Shown here: positions 31,121 to 46,033 of the stretch, in pieces
Numbering within the stretch: position 1 is the stretch's first letter
How the letters are laid out: every line of letters begins with the position of its first letter
Origin: Mycolicibacterium confluentis
Lineage (GTDB): Bacteria; Actinomycetota; Actinomycetes; Mycobacteriales; Mycobacteriaceae
Assembly (NCBI RefSeq): GCF_010729895.1
Contig: NZ_AP022612.1
Span: 2,666,001-2,730,000 of the forward strand
Direction of reading: 5' to 3'
Length of the DNA stretch: 64,000 nt
Notes under the pieces: model-generated
What the model was told of the DNA's origin: nothing
Databases searched by the model: none
What the model saw: only the letters and a program-made list of their open reading frames with translations
Made by a program: the position numbers and the translations under genes

Positions 31121-32065
31121 TCACTGCTGTCCGGACAGGGCACCGCGGCGCCGCGACGCGACGAACCGCACGATGTCGGCGATCCAGTCCCGGTCCGTGC
31201 GCAGCGTCAACAGCGGTGCGCCACAACGACGCAGCGTGCGGGCGACCTCTTGGCGGTGCCCGGCCGCGGCGCGTTCGAAGTCATCGCGCAGGCGCTCGTC
31301 GATCGTGAACTCGCGGGTCACGCCGGACTCGGTGTCCTGGAGGACGACGTCGCCGACGGCGGGCAGTTCGACGTCACGCGGGTCGAGCACCTCGATGCCG
31401 AGCACCTCGTGCCGTGCGGCGATCGCCCGCAGGGGACGCATCCAGTTGATGGGACCCAGGAAGTCACTGATGATGACTGCCATGCCGCGCCGGCGCTCGG
31501 GCCTGCGCAGCGCGTCGATGGCCGCCGCCAGATCGCCGCGCACACCCTGCGGTGCGCGCGGCATGGTCGCGATCGTGCGCAGCAGCGTCTGCTCGTGCAT
31601 CCGACCCGACAGCGCGGGAACCCGAACCACCTTGTCGCCGTTGGCGATCACCGCACCCAGCCGGTTCCCGCCGCCGCTGTTGAGGTAGGTGATGGCGGCG
31701 GCCGCGGCGACCGCGAGATCGCGCTTCTCGCACCCGGTGGTGCCGAAGTCCAGGCTGGCCGACATGTCGACCACGAGCCAGGTCTCGAGCTCCCGGTCGG
31801 CGATCATCTGCCGCACATGCGGATGCGTGGTTCGCGCGGTCACCGACCAGTCCATCCGGCGCACGTCATCACCGGGCTGGTAGAGCCGCGACTCCCCCGG
31901 CTCCGATCCCGGACCCGGGATCAGGCCGAGGTGGTCACCGTGCAGCACACCGTCGAGCTTGCGTTTGACGGTGAGCTCGAGGGTGCGCAGCGCCGCCGAG
32001 AGTTGCGGATCGCCGATCTCGCCGCGCCCGAAGGACGGCGGATGGATGGGATTACGCTCGCTCAC
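31121..32065 (-). CDS. DUF58-domain protein (Rv1480 type)
   Basis: The 314-residue soluble protein has an N-terminal helical part and the DUF58 motif GESRLYQPGDDVRRMDWSVTAR around residue 55, followed by a VWA-like fold (LVVDMSASLDFGT with a partial MIDAS and VIISDFLG). The GTG at 32065 overlaps the moxR1 stop by four bases (GTGA), giving a 314-residue product close to Rv1480 (317, memory). It forms the middle gene of the moxR1-DUF58-VWA module. Its role is as a partner of the MoxR ATPase; the client is unknown. Confidence 0.88.
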   Translation of the reverse strand: MSERNPIHPPSFGRGEIGDPQLSAALRTLELTVKRKLDGVLHGDHLGLIPGPGSEPGESRLYQPGDDVRRMDWSVTARTTHPHVRQMIADRELETWLVVDMSASLDFGTTGCEKRDLAVAAAAAITYLNSGGGNRLGAVIANGDKVVRVPALSGRMHEQTLLRTIATMPRAPQGVRGDLAAAIDALRRPERRRGMAVIISDFLGPINWMRPLRAIAARHEVLGIEVLDPRDVELPAVGDVVLQDTESGVTREFTIDERLRDDFERAAAGHRQEVARTLRRCGAPLLTLRTDRDWIADIVRFVASRRRGALSGQQ

Positions 32066-33192
32066 CGACCGTTGGCCGCCCCGGCGCCGACCCCGGTGGG
32101 CACCGAATGACCCTGCTGCGGAACAGCATTCACCTGGGGCAGGGCCACGGTCTGCAGGATGCGGTTGATCACCGTCTCGGGCGCGATGTCGTCGGCCAGC
32201 GCATCGTAGGTCAGGACCAGGCGGTGCCGCAGCACATCCGGGATGACCTCGATGACGTCCTGCGGAATCACGTAGTCGCGACCGCGCACCAGGGCCAGCG
32301 CGCGGGCCGCGGCGATCACGCCGAGTGAGGCGCGCGGCGAGGCGCCGAACGCGACCCACGACTTCACGTCGTTCAGACCGAACTGCTCGGGCTGACGGGT
32401 CGCGGTGATGACGCGGACGACGTAGTCGACGAGGGCGTGATGGACGAAGTTGTTGGCGGCCAGTTCCTGCAGGCGCAGCAGATCGCCGGGGTTCAGGATG
32501 GCCTTGGGCTCCGGCGGGGTGACACCCATCCGGTAGATGATCTCGCGCTCTTCCTCGGGCGTCGGGTAGTCGACGTTGATCTTGAACAGGAAGCGGTCGC
32601 GCTGCGCCTCGGGCAGCGGGTAGACGCCCTCGTTCTCGATCGGGTTCTGGGTCGCCATCACCAGGAAGGGCTTGGGCAGCGGGTAGGTCTTGCCGCCGAT
32701 CGAGATCTTGCGCTCGGCCATGACCTCCAGCAGCGCGGACTGCACCTTTGCGGGTGCGCGGTTGATCTCGTCGGCGAGCAGGAAGTTGACCACAACCGGC
32801 CCGAGTTCGATGTCGAACTCCTCGCGGCCCTGCCGGTAGATCCGGGTGCCGATGATGTCGGTGGGCACCAGGTCGGGGGTGAACTGGATGCGGGCGAACG
32901 TGCCGCCGACCACCTTGGCGAACGTCTCGACGGCCAGCGTCTTGGCCACGCCGGGCACACCCTCGAGGAGCACGTGCCCCTTGGCCAGCAGTCCGACCAG
33001 GATGCGCTCGACCAGTTGGTCCTGCCCCACGATGATCCGCTTGACCTCGTAGATGGCCCGCTCAAGGGTGTGCACCTCGGCAGCCAGTCCGTTGGTGCTC
33101 GGCGGAGCGACCGCGGGACCACCCGCCGAAGGTGCTGCCGCATGCGCGCCGGGCGCCGACGAGTAGTTGGGCGGCCCAGCTGGTGATGTCAT
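32062..33192 (-). CDS. moxR1: MoxR-family AAA+ ATPase
   Basis: The 376-residue cytosolic ATPase has a proline/alanine-rich N-terminal tail of about 35 residues, Walker A GVPGVAKT near residue 80, Walker B LLADEIN near residue 140, sensor motif ATQNPIENEG and the DRFLFK arginine-finger region. Its length matches M. tuberculosis MoxR1 (377). MoxR ATPases work with the VWA-type proteins encoded just downstream; in mycobacteria the module lies beside the rip peptidoglycan hydrolases, which may be clients (inference). 171 bases separate it from ripB, so it probably has its own promoter. Confidence 0.94.
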   Translation of the reverse strand: MTSPAGPPNYSSAPGAHAAAPSAGGPAVAPPSTNGLAAEVHTLERAIYEVKRIIVGQDQLVERILVGLLAKGHVLLEGVPGVAKTLAVETFAKVVGGTFARIQFTPDLVPTDIIGTRIYRQGREEFDIELGPVVVNFLLADEINRAPAKVQSALLEVMAERKISIGGKTYPLPKPFLVMATQNPIENEGVYPLPEAQRDRFLFKINVDYPTPEEEREIIYRMGVTPPEPKAILNPGDLLRLQELAANNFVHHALVDYVVRVITATRQPEQFGLNDVKSWVAFGASPRASLGVIAAARALALVRGRDYVIPQDVIEVIPDVLRHRLVLTYDALADDIAPETVINRILQTVALPQVNAVPQQGHSVPTGVGAGAANGR

Positions 33193-33363
33193 CGACTACG
33201 TCCTCCACATTCCTGCACACCCGGGTGCGCAGCTTCTTCGCATGACTTCGTTCACGGCTCGACGCGCTCCCCGGGGTGTTCCGAGGGCGCACGTGCGTTG
33301 CCCGGAGTCAACTATTCCAGGCACTTCGGGATCCGTCGACGTGCCCCACCGACGCGGGGCTGT

Positions 33364-34089
33364 TCAGGACTCGATGATGCGGGCCACGTAGGGCTGCAGG
33401 CCGGAGGTCCGGACGGGGCTGACGGTCACCTTGCCCGCGCTGCCGGAGGCCTCGAGCATGCGGCCACCGCCCAAGAACATCGCGACGTGCTGGCTGCCGC
33501 CGGGGCCCCAGAACAGCAGGTCGCCGCGCTTGGCCTGCGAGAGGGGCACCTTGCGCCCGGTGTTGTACTGGTCCCCGGAGTACTTCGGGATCAGCACCCC
33601 GACGCCCGCGTAGGAGAACTGCGTGAATCCCGAGCAGTCGAACCCGACGGTGCCTGCGCCGGAGTCGACGCCCGTCGACGGCCCGGTCGGCTTGCCGCCG
33701 CCCCACGAGTACGGCACACCCATCTGCGTGCCGCCACGACGGATCACATACTCAATCGCCTGGGGCCCACGCACCCGCCCGGCGGCCACACCGGTGGGCT
33801 GCTGCCCGCCCAGACCGATGCTGGACAGGAACTTGCGACCGAGGTCCATGGTCGCCTGCGTGGCCTGCGCCGTGGCGGCCAGCGACGCGTTGGCGATCGC
33901 GAGCGGATCGCCGGGAGCGCCGGCACTGAGCAGCTTCGGCAGCGTGGGGTCCCACTGACCGTCTTCGGGCGCCGCACCCGCGATGCCCGAGGTCGCCGGG
34001 GTGAGTCCGACGAGGAGTGCAAAGGACAGCAGGATCGCCGCAAGCGCCGGCATCACCGGACGCAGGCGGCGAAACAGCTTGTCACGCAT
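33364..34089 (-). CDS. ripB: NlpC/P60 peptidoglycan endopeptidase RipB
   Basis: The 241-residue secreted hydrolase cuts the D-Glu-mDAP bond of stem peptides. A signal peptide covers roughly residues 1-38 (ALLVGLTPATSGIAGAAPED). The NlpC/P60 domain (from about 110) has the catalytic Cys in VGFDCSGFTQFSYAG and His in GGSQHVAMFLGGG. It lacks the coiled coil of RipA. Differences from RipA near the active site (FTQFSYAG, MFLGGG) are conservative. It starts 16 bases after ripA stops, so the two are co-transcribed. Confidence 0.94.
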   Translation of the reverse strand: MRDKLFRRLRPVMPALAAILLSFALLVGLTPATSGIAGAAPEDGQWDPTLPKLLSAGAPGDPLAIANASLAATAQATQATMDLGRKFLSSIGLGGQQPTGVAAGRVRGPQAIEYVIRRGGTQMGVPYSWGGGKPTGPSTGVDSGAGTVGFDCSGFTQFSYAGVGVLIPKYSGDQYNTGRKVPLSQAKRGDLLFWGPGGSQHVAMFLGGGRMLEASGSAGKVTVSPVRTSGLQPYVARIIES

Positions 34090-34105
34090 AAAGTGTCGTC
34101 TTTCG

Positions 34106-35566
34106 TCAGTATTCGATGTAGCGGACGACGTACGGCGTCATACCGCTCGTGCGCACCGGCGAGATCTTGACGTGGGAACCGGTGTAGGGGGCTTCGATCA
34201 TCTGGTTGTTGCCCAGGTAGATCGTGACGTGCTGGCTGCCGCCCGGACCGTAGAAGATGACGTCACCGCGACGCATCTGCGACGACGGGATCTTGCGGCC
34301 CATGTTGTACTGCGAGCCCGAGTAGTGCGGCAGCTTGATGCCGACGCCGGCGAACGCGTAGAGCACCAGGCCCGAACAGTCGAAGCCCACGGTGTTGGCC
34401 CCGGAGTCGATGCCCCTGCTCGGGCCCGCGGCGTTACCGCCACCCCACGAGTACGGCACGCCCATCTGCGACTGCGCCCGCCGGATCACGTACTCCGCGG
34501 CCTGCGCCCCGTAGACCTGCGGGATGGCGCCGTTGGTGATGCCGGTGTCGGCCGGTTTGAGAATGCCGAGCTTCTGCAGGAATTTGCGCCCGAGATCCGC
34601 GGTGACCTGCGCCGAACTGGCCGAGATCTGCAGCACCGTGTTGATGATCGCGATCGGGTCACCCGAGATGAAGGCGCTGGGCACCATCGGGAGCGTGGTG
34701 TCCCATTGGCTGGCCTCGCCGTAGGGCACGGTCGCGGTGGTGCCTGGGCTGCGATCCCAGTCCGCACCGGGTGCCGCAGGACCGGCGGCGGCCTGCGGTG
34801 CCGCACCGGGCACCGCACCGGGTGCCGCCGACGCCACCGGGCCCGAGGCCACGCTCGGCGCCGGCCGTGCGGCGGCGAGCTTGGCCTTGGCCGCATCCCG
34901 CTCCGCCGCCAGCGTCGTGATCTGGGTCTGCTGGTGGCCGAACTTCTGCTGTGCGGCCTTGAGCGCCTCGACGGCGCCGTCCTGGCTGGCCTCGGCGTTC
35001 GCTTCAGCCTCGTCGGCCTGCTGCTTGGCCAGTCGGGCCATCGACTCCTTGTTCACCTGCTCGGTACGGGCGCGCTGAAGGCTGGCCATGACCTGCTCGG
35101 AGCTGACCGCCAGCGTCCGGCTCGCGGCCGTCGTGGCGATCATGTCCTCAGGTGTGGCCGCCGACAGGTAGGACGCCGACGGCCCGGAGATGTAGCTGGC
35201 CGCGGCGAAAGTGTTGAATCGCTTCTGCGCGTCGGCGATTGCGGCGTTGGCCGCCTGCACGGCCTCGGCGCTGGTTTCGACGTTGCGCTGCGCGGAGACC
35301 GCATTGTCGCGCGCGGTCTGCACGTCGACAATGGCCTTGTTGACGCTCTCCTGCTGGGTCTGAATCTCCGCACCCAGGCTGTCGAGGCGCTGGTTGGCCT
35401 CGGCCACCTCGGCGACCAAGGCGGCCAGGCTGGTGGGATTGGCCTCAGGGTCGGCACCGGCCAGCGGCGCGAACAGTCCAGGCGTCGCCAACACCAGCGA
35501 CGCAATGACCCAGGGAGATGCGCCCCTCATGGGCAGCCTTCGCCCCAGAGGCACCATTCTTCTCAT
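34106..35566 (-). CDS. ripA: NlpC/P60 peptidoglycan endopeptidase RipA
   Basis: The 486-residue septal hydrolase is needed for daughter-cell separation. It has a signal peptide (RGASPWVIASLVLATPGLFAPLAGADP), a long coiled-coil autoinhibitory region (about residues 35-240, rich in Ala/Glu/Gln), an alanine/proline linker and the C-terminal NlpC/P60 domain. The catalytic Cys is in VGFDCSGLVLYAFAG near residue 397 and His in GGSQHVTIYLG near 447; the protein ends VVRYIEY as in M. tuberculosis. The ATG at 35566 gives the MRRM start; codons further upstream add a non-homologous arm. An MtrA-type direct repeat lies upstream. Confidence 0.95.
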   Translation of the reverse strand: MRRMVPLGRRLPMRGASPWVIASLVLATPGLFAPLAGADPEANPTSLAALVAEVAEANQRLDSLGAEIQTQQESVNKAIVDVQTARDNAVSAQRNVETSAEAVQAANAAIADAQKRFNTFAAASYISGPSASYLSAATPEDMIATTAASRTLAVSSEQVMASLQRARTEQVNKESMARLAKQQADEAEANAEASQDGAVEALKAAQQKFGHQQTQITTLAAERDAAKAKLAAARPAPSVASGPVASAAPGAVPGAAPQAAAGPAAPGADWDRSPGTTATVPYGEASQWDTTLPMVPSAFISGDPIAIINTVLQISASSAQVTADLGRKFLQKLGILKPADTGITNGAIPQVYGAQAAEYVIRRAQSQMGVPYSWGGGNAAGPSRGIDSGANTVGFDCSGLVLYAFAGVGIKLPHYSGSQYNMGRKIPSSQMRRGDVIFYGPGGSQHVTIYLGNNQMIEAPYTGSHVKISPVRTSGMTPYVVRYIEY

Positions 35567-35691
35567 GCGACTCCGTCTCCTCGGCTCAACCGGTCGGGTT
35601 CCCGCACCCCCAGTCGCTGGAGGCACACCTACATCAATAGGCATCCTCTGCACCGTACGTCACAGCAGTCGCTAATGACACTTTAGTCACA

Positions 35692-35709
35692 AATTACAGA
35701 AATGTAATT
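35692..35709. promoter_or_regulatory. Perfect palindrome AATTACA-gaaa-TGTAATT upstream of ripA
   Basis: A perfect 7-bp inverted repeat with a 4-base centre in the 212-base ripA upstream region. Too AT-rich for a terminator; it looks like an operator or a -10/-35 region site for a dimeric regulator. Confidence 0.5.
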
Positions 35710-35718
35710 AGCTGAAAT

Positions 35719-35735
35719 GTGACCAAACAGTGACC
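35719..35735 (-). promoter_or_regulatory. MtrA-type direct repeat GGTCAC-N5-GGTCAC upstream of ripA
   Basis: On the minus strand GGTCACTGTTTGGTCAC gives two GGTCAC copies 11 bases apart, the form described for MtrA response-regulator sites (GTCAC direct repeats). ripA is a reported MtrA target in mycobacteria. A further GTCAC lies at 35686-35690. Confidence 0.6.
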
Positions 35736-35778
35736 TGAGGAAATGGCGGAATTCGCGCGACCGGAGCCCGGCGGCTAA

Positions 35779-36378
35779 TCAGGAGGGATCGGCAGAAGTG
35801 TTCTGTGCCTGCACATTTGACGCGTATGCAGCCTTCGCGCGACGTTGCAGTAGACGCGTCGCCACTGCGGCAATTAATACGCCGAGAGTGAGCCCGATCG
35901 TCCACGTCATCCAGGGGAAATCGGGTGTATGCAACTCACCCACGAAATTCTGCGCGGATTGCACCGGATTCCCGGTCTTGGCCAGATCTTCGCCGGCCTC
36001 CAGCGTCACGCGGTCGAACGTCGGACTGTAGGTGCCCGCGAACGAGGGGCTGAGTGCCAGCACCGTGGAACCCGGGTTCGCCTGGCCCACCTCCGTGGCG
36101 ATATCACGCAACGGAGTGTCGATATACGGGTTGCCGTCGATCACCACGATCTTCAGATCAATGCCGTCGGCGCGCGCGTCGGAGACCACCTGCTGCAGTT
36201 GGGCGAACTGCTCCTCGGTCACTCCCCTGGCGCTCACGCCGCCCTTGGCGACGTCGGCCTGCACGAGGTCCATGCACTGGTCGACGGCCTCCGGCGGATC
36301 GGGCACCACGCCGACTGTTGTGCACAACTCATACGGGATGAACGACGGCAGATGCGGAATCGTCTGTGGCGCGGTCAC
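35779..36378 (-). CDS. Membrane-anchored protein of unknown function (Rv1476 type)
   Basis: The 199-residue protein has an alpha/beta domain (residues 10-155: FIPYELCTTVG, a KIVVIDGNPYIDTPLRDIA strand-helix unit, STVLALSPSFAGTYS) followed by one transmembrane helix (MTWTIGLTLGVLIAAVATRLL) and a short basic cytosolic tail. The large domain is therefore probably outside with an N-out C-in topology, or inside if the helix is inverted. It resembles the mycobacterial Rv1476 family, which sits between acn and ripA and relates to TPM-like domains; function unknown. The GTG at 36378 was chosen from context. Confidence 0.75.
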   Translation of the reverse strand: MTAPQTIPHLPSFIPYELCTTVGVVPDPPEAVDQCMDLVQADVAKGGVSARGVTEEQFAQLQQVVSDARADGIDLKIVVIDGNPYIDTPLRDIATEVGQANPGSTVLALSPSFAGTYSPTFDRVTLEAGEDLAKTGNPVQSAQNFVGELHTPDFPWMTWTIGLTLGVLIAAVATRLLQRRAKAAYASNVQAQNTSADPS

Positions 36379-36464
36379 GTGCGAAACGGTAGTCGATGAT
36401 CCTTGGCGGGGGGTGGCACCACACGCGCCCAACGACGAGACTGGAGACCACCCCGAGCCTTATT

Positions 36465-36480
36465 CAGTACAACCGTACTG
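36465..36480. promoter_or_regulatory. AcnR operator CAGTAC-aacc-GTACTG upstream of acn
   Basis: The palindrome fits exactly the AcnR consensus known from Corynebacterium (CAGNACnnnCGTACTG). It lies 64 bases before acn, and the acnR-like gene follows acn, so this is very likely the site at which that TetR regulator represses aconitase. Confidence 0.75.
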
Positions 36481-36528
36481 TTAGGCTGAATCCACAGCGC
36501 CGGCACAGCCCGTCGGCGTGACAACTAA

Positions 36529-39348
<2,820 letters not shown>

Positions 39349-39370
39349 CCGGATAACAGGGGCTCAGCGC

Positions 39371-39934
39371 ATGCCCAGAGTCAGCGAGGACCATCTGGCG
39401 GCTCGCCGCCGCCAGATCCTCGACGGCGCCCGTCGCTGTTTCGCCGAGTTCGGCTATGACAAAGCGACGGTGCGCCGCCTCGAGCAGTCGATCGGCCTGT
39501 CGCGGGGGGCGATCTTCCACCATTTCCGCGACAAGGACTCGTTGTTCTTCGAACTGGCTCGCGAGGACGCCGAGCGGATGGCCGATGTGGCCTCCCGCGA
39601 GGGCCTCATCCAGGTGATGCGAGACATGCTGGCGGCGCCTGACCAGTTCGACTGGCTGGCCACCCGCCTGGAGATCGCGCGGAAACTGCGCAACGACCCG
39701 GTGTTCAACCGAGGCTGGGCCGAGCGGTCGGCCGAACTGTCGGCAGCCACCAGTGAGCGGCTGCGCAGGCAGAAGAAGGCCGGCCGCCTGCGCGACGACG
39801 TCCCCGGCGACGTCCTGCAGACCTACCTGGATCTGGTGCTCGACGGGCTGGTGGCCCGGCTGGCCTCCGGCGATGACCCCGAAAAGCTCGGTGCCGTACT
39901 GGATCTCGTGGAAGAGTCAGTACGGCACCGCTAG
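39371..39934 (+). CDS. acnR: TetR-family regulator of aconitase (AcnR type)
   Basis: The 187-residue repressor has an N-terminal HTH (RRQILDGARRCFAEFGYDKATVRRLEQSIGLSRGAIFHHF, residues 11-50) and an all-helical ligand domain. It is 22 bases after acn, with AGGGG eight bases before the ATG, so it is probably co-transcribed and autoregulated through the CAGTAC palindrome before acn. In Corynebacterium the homologue responds to citrate with magnesium; in M. tuberculosis Rv1474c is linked to iron-dependent control of acn. The stop overlaps the convergent small HTH gene by four bases. Confidence 0.9.
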   Translation: MPRVSEDHLAARRRQILDGARRCFAEFGYDKATVRRLEQSIGLSRGAIFHHFRDKDSLFFELAREDAERMADVASREGLIQVMRDMLAAPDQFDWLATRLEIARKLRNDPVFNRGWAERSAELSAATSERLRRQKKAGRLRDDVPGDVLQTYLDLVLDGLVARLASGDDPEKLGAVLDLVEESVRHR

Positions 39935-40131
39935 CTCGACACCGCGCGGCGAGTGCGATGGTTGGGCCCGCCCCGACTGCGCATGGCGGTACCGGATTCG
40001 CGCAGCATCGAGTGGATGGACCCGTAAGAGCGCCCAGTGTTGGCCACCAGGGTTCGAATGCTTGCCCCACCCTCGTACGCGCTGCGCAACTCGACGAGCA
40101 GTTGGTCGCGCCCCTTACTCGACTTCCTCAT
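39931..40131 (-). CDS. Small helix-turn-helix protein (Rv1473A type)
   Basis: The 66-residue basic protein reads as one HTH unit: LRSAYEGGASIRTLVANTGRSYGSIHSMLRE, with a basic tail containing RSRGGPNHRTRR. It matches the position and size of Rv1473A (63 residues, memory), annotated as a possible regulator. The ATG at 40131 has no strong ribosome site. It is convergent with acnR (four-base overlap) and upstream of nothing in its own direction, so it is transcribed alone. Its targets are unknown; similar small HTH proteins form dimers. Confidence 0.75.
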   Translation of the reverse strand: MRKSSKGRDQLLVELRSAYEGGASIRTLVANTGRSYGSIHSMLRESGTAMRSRGGPNHRTRRAVSS

Positions 40132-40234
40132 TGACGCCTCCCCAAGTCAAGGTCCCCCAACCTCATCAAGGGTAGAAGCCCAGCCGCCCAGTGTGATGCA
40201 AATCACGAAATGGCCTGCTGCGAAGAACGACTCG

Positions 40235-41863
<1,629 letters not shown>

Positions 41864-41882
41864 GGGTGCGCTCCTGCGTTCG

Positions 41883-42698
41883 TCATTTGTCGTCGGTGAA
41901 GACCGGGGACCGCTTCTCTGCGCGCGCAGCAACCGCTTCTTCGAAGTTCGCGGTGAGCAGGCGAATGTACAGCTGACCCAGGCCTTCCGCCTGCATGTGC
42001 CCTTCCAGGGTAGTCGCGTCCAGTCCAGTCCATAGCGTCCGCTTCGTCAACTCGATTCCGGGCCGCGAGAACGAGGCGATGCGTTCTGCCATGGCAGTGC
42101 ACGTCTCCAGCAGGTCTGCATCGGCGACCTGCTGCGAAACCAGCCCAATCCGTTCAGCTTCCACCGCATCGACGTCGCGGCCCGTGAGCATCAGCTCGAA
42201 CGCGCGCGAACTTCCGATGGCCCGCGGCAGCAGGTAGCTGAGACCAAGCTCACTGGCGGTCAGACCATTGTTGATGCCCGCCGCGCGAAAATAGGCGCTG
42301 GCCCCGGCGACGCGGATGTCGCACGCCAGCGCCAGGCACAGCCCTCCGCCGATCGCGGCGCCGTTGACCGCGGCGATCACCGGTTGGTGCAGGCGCCGCA
42401 GGCCGAGGATCACGTCGTCGAGCACCTGCATCGAGCGCAACCCGAACGTCGGCCTGGTCAACCCATCGACGTTCGGCACGCTGCCCGCGGACTTGTGGTC
42501 GGCTCCAGACGAGAATCCGTGGCCCGCACCCGTCAGTATGACCGCGCGCACCGAGTTGTCGCCGTTCACCTCGTCGAGGACACGCCGTAACGGGACCATG
42601 ACGTCGAACGCCATCGAGTTCATCCGCTCCGGGCGGTTCAGGGTGATCACAGCCACCCCGGGGCGCGGGCGGTCGACGAGGACGAATTCAGAACTCAC
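41883..42698 (-). CDS. echA12: Enoyl-CoA hydratase/isomerase family protein
   Basis: The 271-residue crotonase-fold enzyme corresponds in position to echA12 (Rv1472). The oxyanion-hole segments are GAGHGFSSGADHKSAG (residues 57-72) and AAVNGAAIGGGLCLALACDIRVA (about 112). The two glutamates of classical enoyl-CoA hydratase are not clearly both present (ELGLSYLLPRAIGSSRA has one), so it could be an isomerase or another crotonase; the CoA substrate is unknown. It starts at a GTG and is 45 bases downstream of thioredoxin in the same direction. Confidence 0.88.
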   Translation of the reverse strand: MSSEFVLVDRPRPGVAVITLNRPERMNSMAFDVMVPLRRVLDEVNGDNSVRAVILTGAGHGFSSGADHKSAGSVPNVDGLTRPTFGLRSMQVLDDVILGLRRLHQPVIAAVNGAAIGGGLCLALACDIRVAGASAYFRAAGINNGLTASELGLSYLLPRAIGSSRAFELMLTGRDVDAVEAERIGLVSQQVADADLLETCTAMAERIASFSRPGIELTKRTLWTGLDATTLEGHMQAEGLGQLYIRLLTANFEEAVAARAEKRSPVFTDDK

Positions 42699-42743
42699 GA
42701 GTGGTCACGCTATCGCGTGACACGCCTCGAACCTCTCCGACGC

Positions 42744-43109
42744 TCAGACCTCTTTGACGTCGCCCTGCTCGGCCACAGCCGCGTCGATGTCGAAGTCCTT
42801 GACCTGCTGCACCAGCTCCTCCAGCGCCGCCGGAGGCAGGGCACCAGCCTGGTTGAACACCAGCTTGCCCTTCTTGAACACCATCAGCGTGGGGATGGAA
42901 CGGATCTGCGCGGCGGCAGCCAACTCCTGCTCCGCCTCGGTGTCGACCTTGGCGTAGACGACGTCGGGGTGCTTCTCCGACGACGCGGCGAAGGTGGGCG
43001 CGAAGGCGCGGCACGGACCACACCACGATGCCCAGAAGTCAACGAGCACGATGTCGTTGCCGTTGATGGTGTCGTTGAACTGATCTGCGGTGAGGTCTTG
43101 GGTTGCCAC
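42744..43109 (-). CDS. Thioredoxin
   Basis: The 121-residue cytosolic thioredoxin has the active site WCGPC in VDFWASWCGPCRAFAPTF, the buried Asp, cis-Pro region IRSIPTLMVFKKG and the usual length. It matches Rv1471 (called trxB1). AGGAG lies four to five bases before the GTG start. It stands 64 bases after the sufT-like gene, so it may be read from the suf operon, which would put a reductant beside Fe-S assembly. In M. tuberculosis several genes (ctpD, PE_PGRS29, fadE15) separate them; here they do not. Confidence 0.93.
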   Translation of the reverse strand: MATQDLTADQFNDTINGNDIVLVDFWASWCGPCRAFAPTFAASSEKHPDVVYAKVDTEAEQELAAAAQIRSIPTLMVFKKGKLVFNQAGALPPAALEELVQQVKDFDIDAAVAEQGDVKEV

Positions 43110-43173
43110 GTCTCTCCTAACGTCGGCGGACAGGGGTCTGTTCCCCTGCTAGGACTACCCGAATCGGGCTTGG

Positions 43174-43515
43174 CTAGACGGTGAACCCCAGGGCGCGCAA
43201 CTGCTCGCGGCCGTCGTCGGTGATCTTGTCAGGCCCCCACGGCGGATTCCACACCCAGTTGATCTTGATCTCGTCGACCAGGCCGGCGCCGACGAGGGCA
43301 TTGCGGGACTGATCCTCGATCACGTCGGTCAACGGGCACGCCGCCGATGTCAGGGTCATGTCGATCAACGCGACCGATCCGGCGTCGCCCTTTTCGACGT
43401 TGAGTCCGTACACCAGGCCGAGATCGACGACGTTGATCCCGAGTTCGGGGTCGACGACGTCACGCATGGCCTCTTCGAGATCGGCGAGAAGTTCGTCGCT
43501 GGCGGTTTCACTCAT
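43174..43515 (-). CDS. sufT: SufT/DUF59 (MIP18-like) Fe-S maturation protein
   Basis: The 113-residue protein carries the MIP18/DUF59 fold: VVDPELGINVVDLGLVYG, then LTSAACPLTDVIEDQSRNAL with the conserved Cys, and a C-terminal VWNPPWGPDKITDDGREQLRALG-type ending. SufT proteins assist maturation of Fe-S proteins late in the pathway. It is the last suf gene and its start overlaps the end of sufU by eight bases. Matches Rv1466. Confidence 0.9.
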   Translation of the reverse strand: MSETASDELLADLEEAMRDVVDPELGINVVDLGLVYGLNVEKGDAGSVALIDMTLTSAACPLTDVIEDQSRNALVGAGLVDEIKINWVWNPPWGPDKITDDGREQLRALGFTV

Positions 43516-43983
43516 GTTCGCTCCTCGCTGCCGGAGTCTGGTTCACCGCGCTGGCCTCTGCCAGGGCGGCCTTGAACGCCGTCCACCCGAGCAGAGCGCA
43601 TTTGACTCTGGCCGGGTACTTCGACACACCGGCGAAGGCGATGCCGTCGCCCAGCACGTCCTCGTCACCGTCGATGTTGCCGCGCGACGAGATCATCTCG
43701 GTGAACGCGGCGACCGTCTTCAGTGCGTCCCCCACAGTCTGCCCGATGATCTGGTCGGTGAGCACCGAGGTCGACGCCTGGCTGATCGAACAGCCCTGCC
43801 CGTCATAGGACACGTCGGTGACGGTCTCGCCGTCCTCGGACAGCGTGACCCGCAGGGTGACCTCGTCACCACACGTCGGGTTCACGTGCTGCACCTCGGC
43901 GCCGAAGGGCTCACGCAGACCGCGGTGGTGCGGGTGTTTGTAGTGGTCCAGGATGACTTCCTGGTACATCTGCTCGAGACGCA

Positions 43984-43984
<1 letters not shown>
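43508..43984 (-). CDS. sufU: SufU, sulfur-transfer/scaffold protein for Fe-S assembly
   Basis: The 158-residue zinc-containing protein accepts sulfur from SufS and passes it to the SufBCD scaffold. Conserved cysteines are in NPTCGDEVTL (residue about 40), YDGQGCSISQAS (about 65) and ARVKCALLGW (about 127), the SufU pattern. Its ATG shares one base with the sufS stop (TGATG), so translation is coupled. Upstream in-frame codons inside sufS are not the start, as the family begins LEQMYQEVILDHYKHP right after this ATG. Confidence 0.94.
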
Positions 43985-46032
<2,048 letters not shown>

Positions 46033-46033
<1 letters not shown>

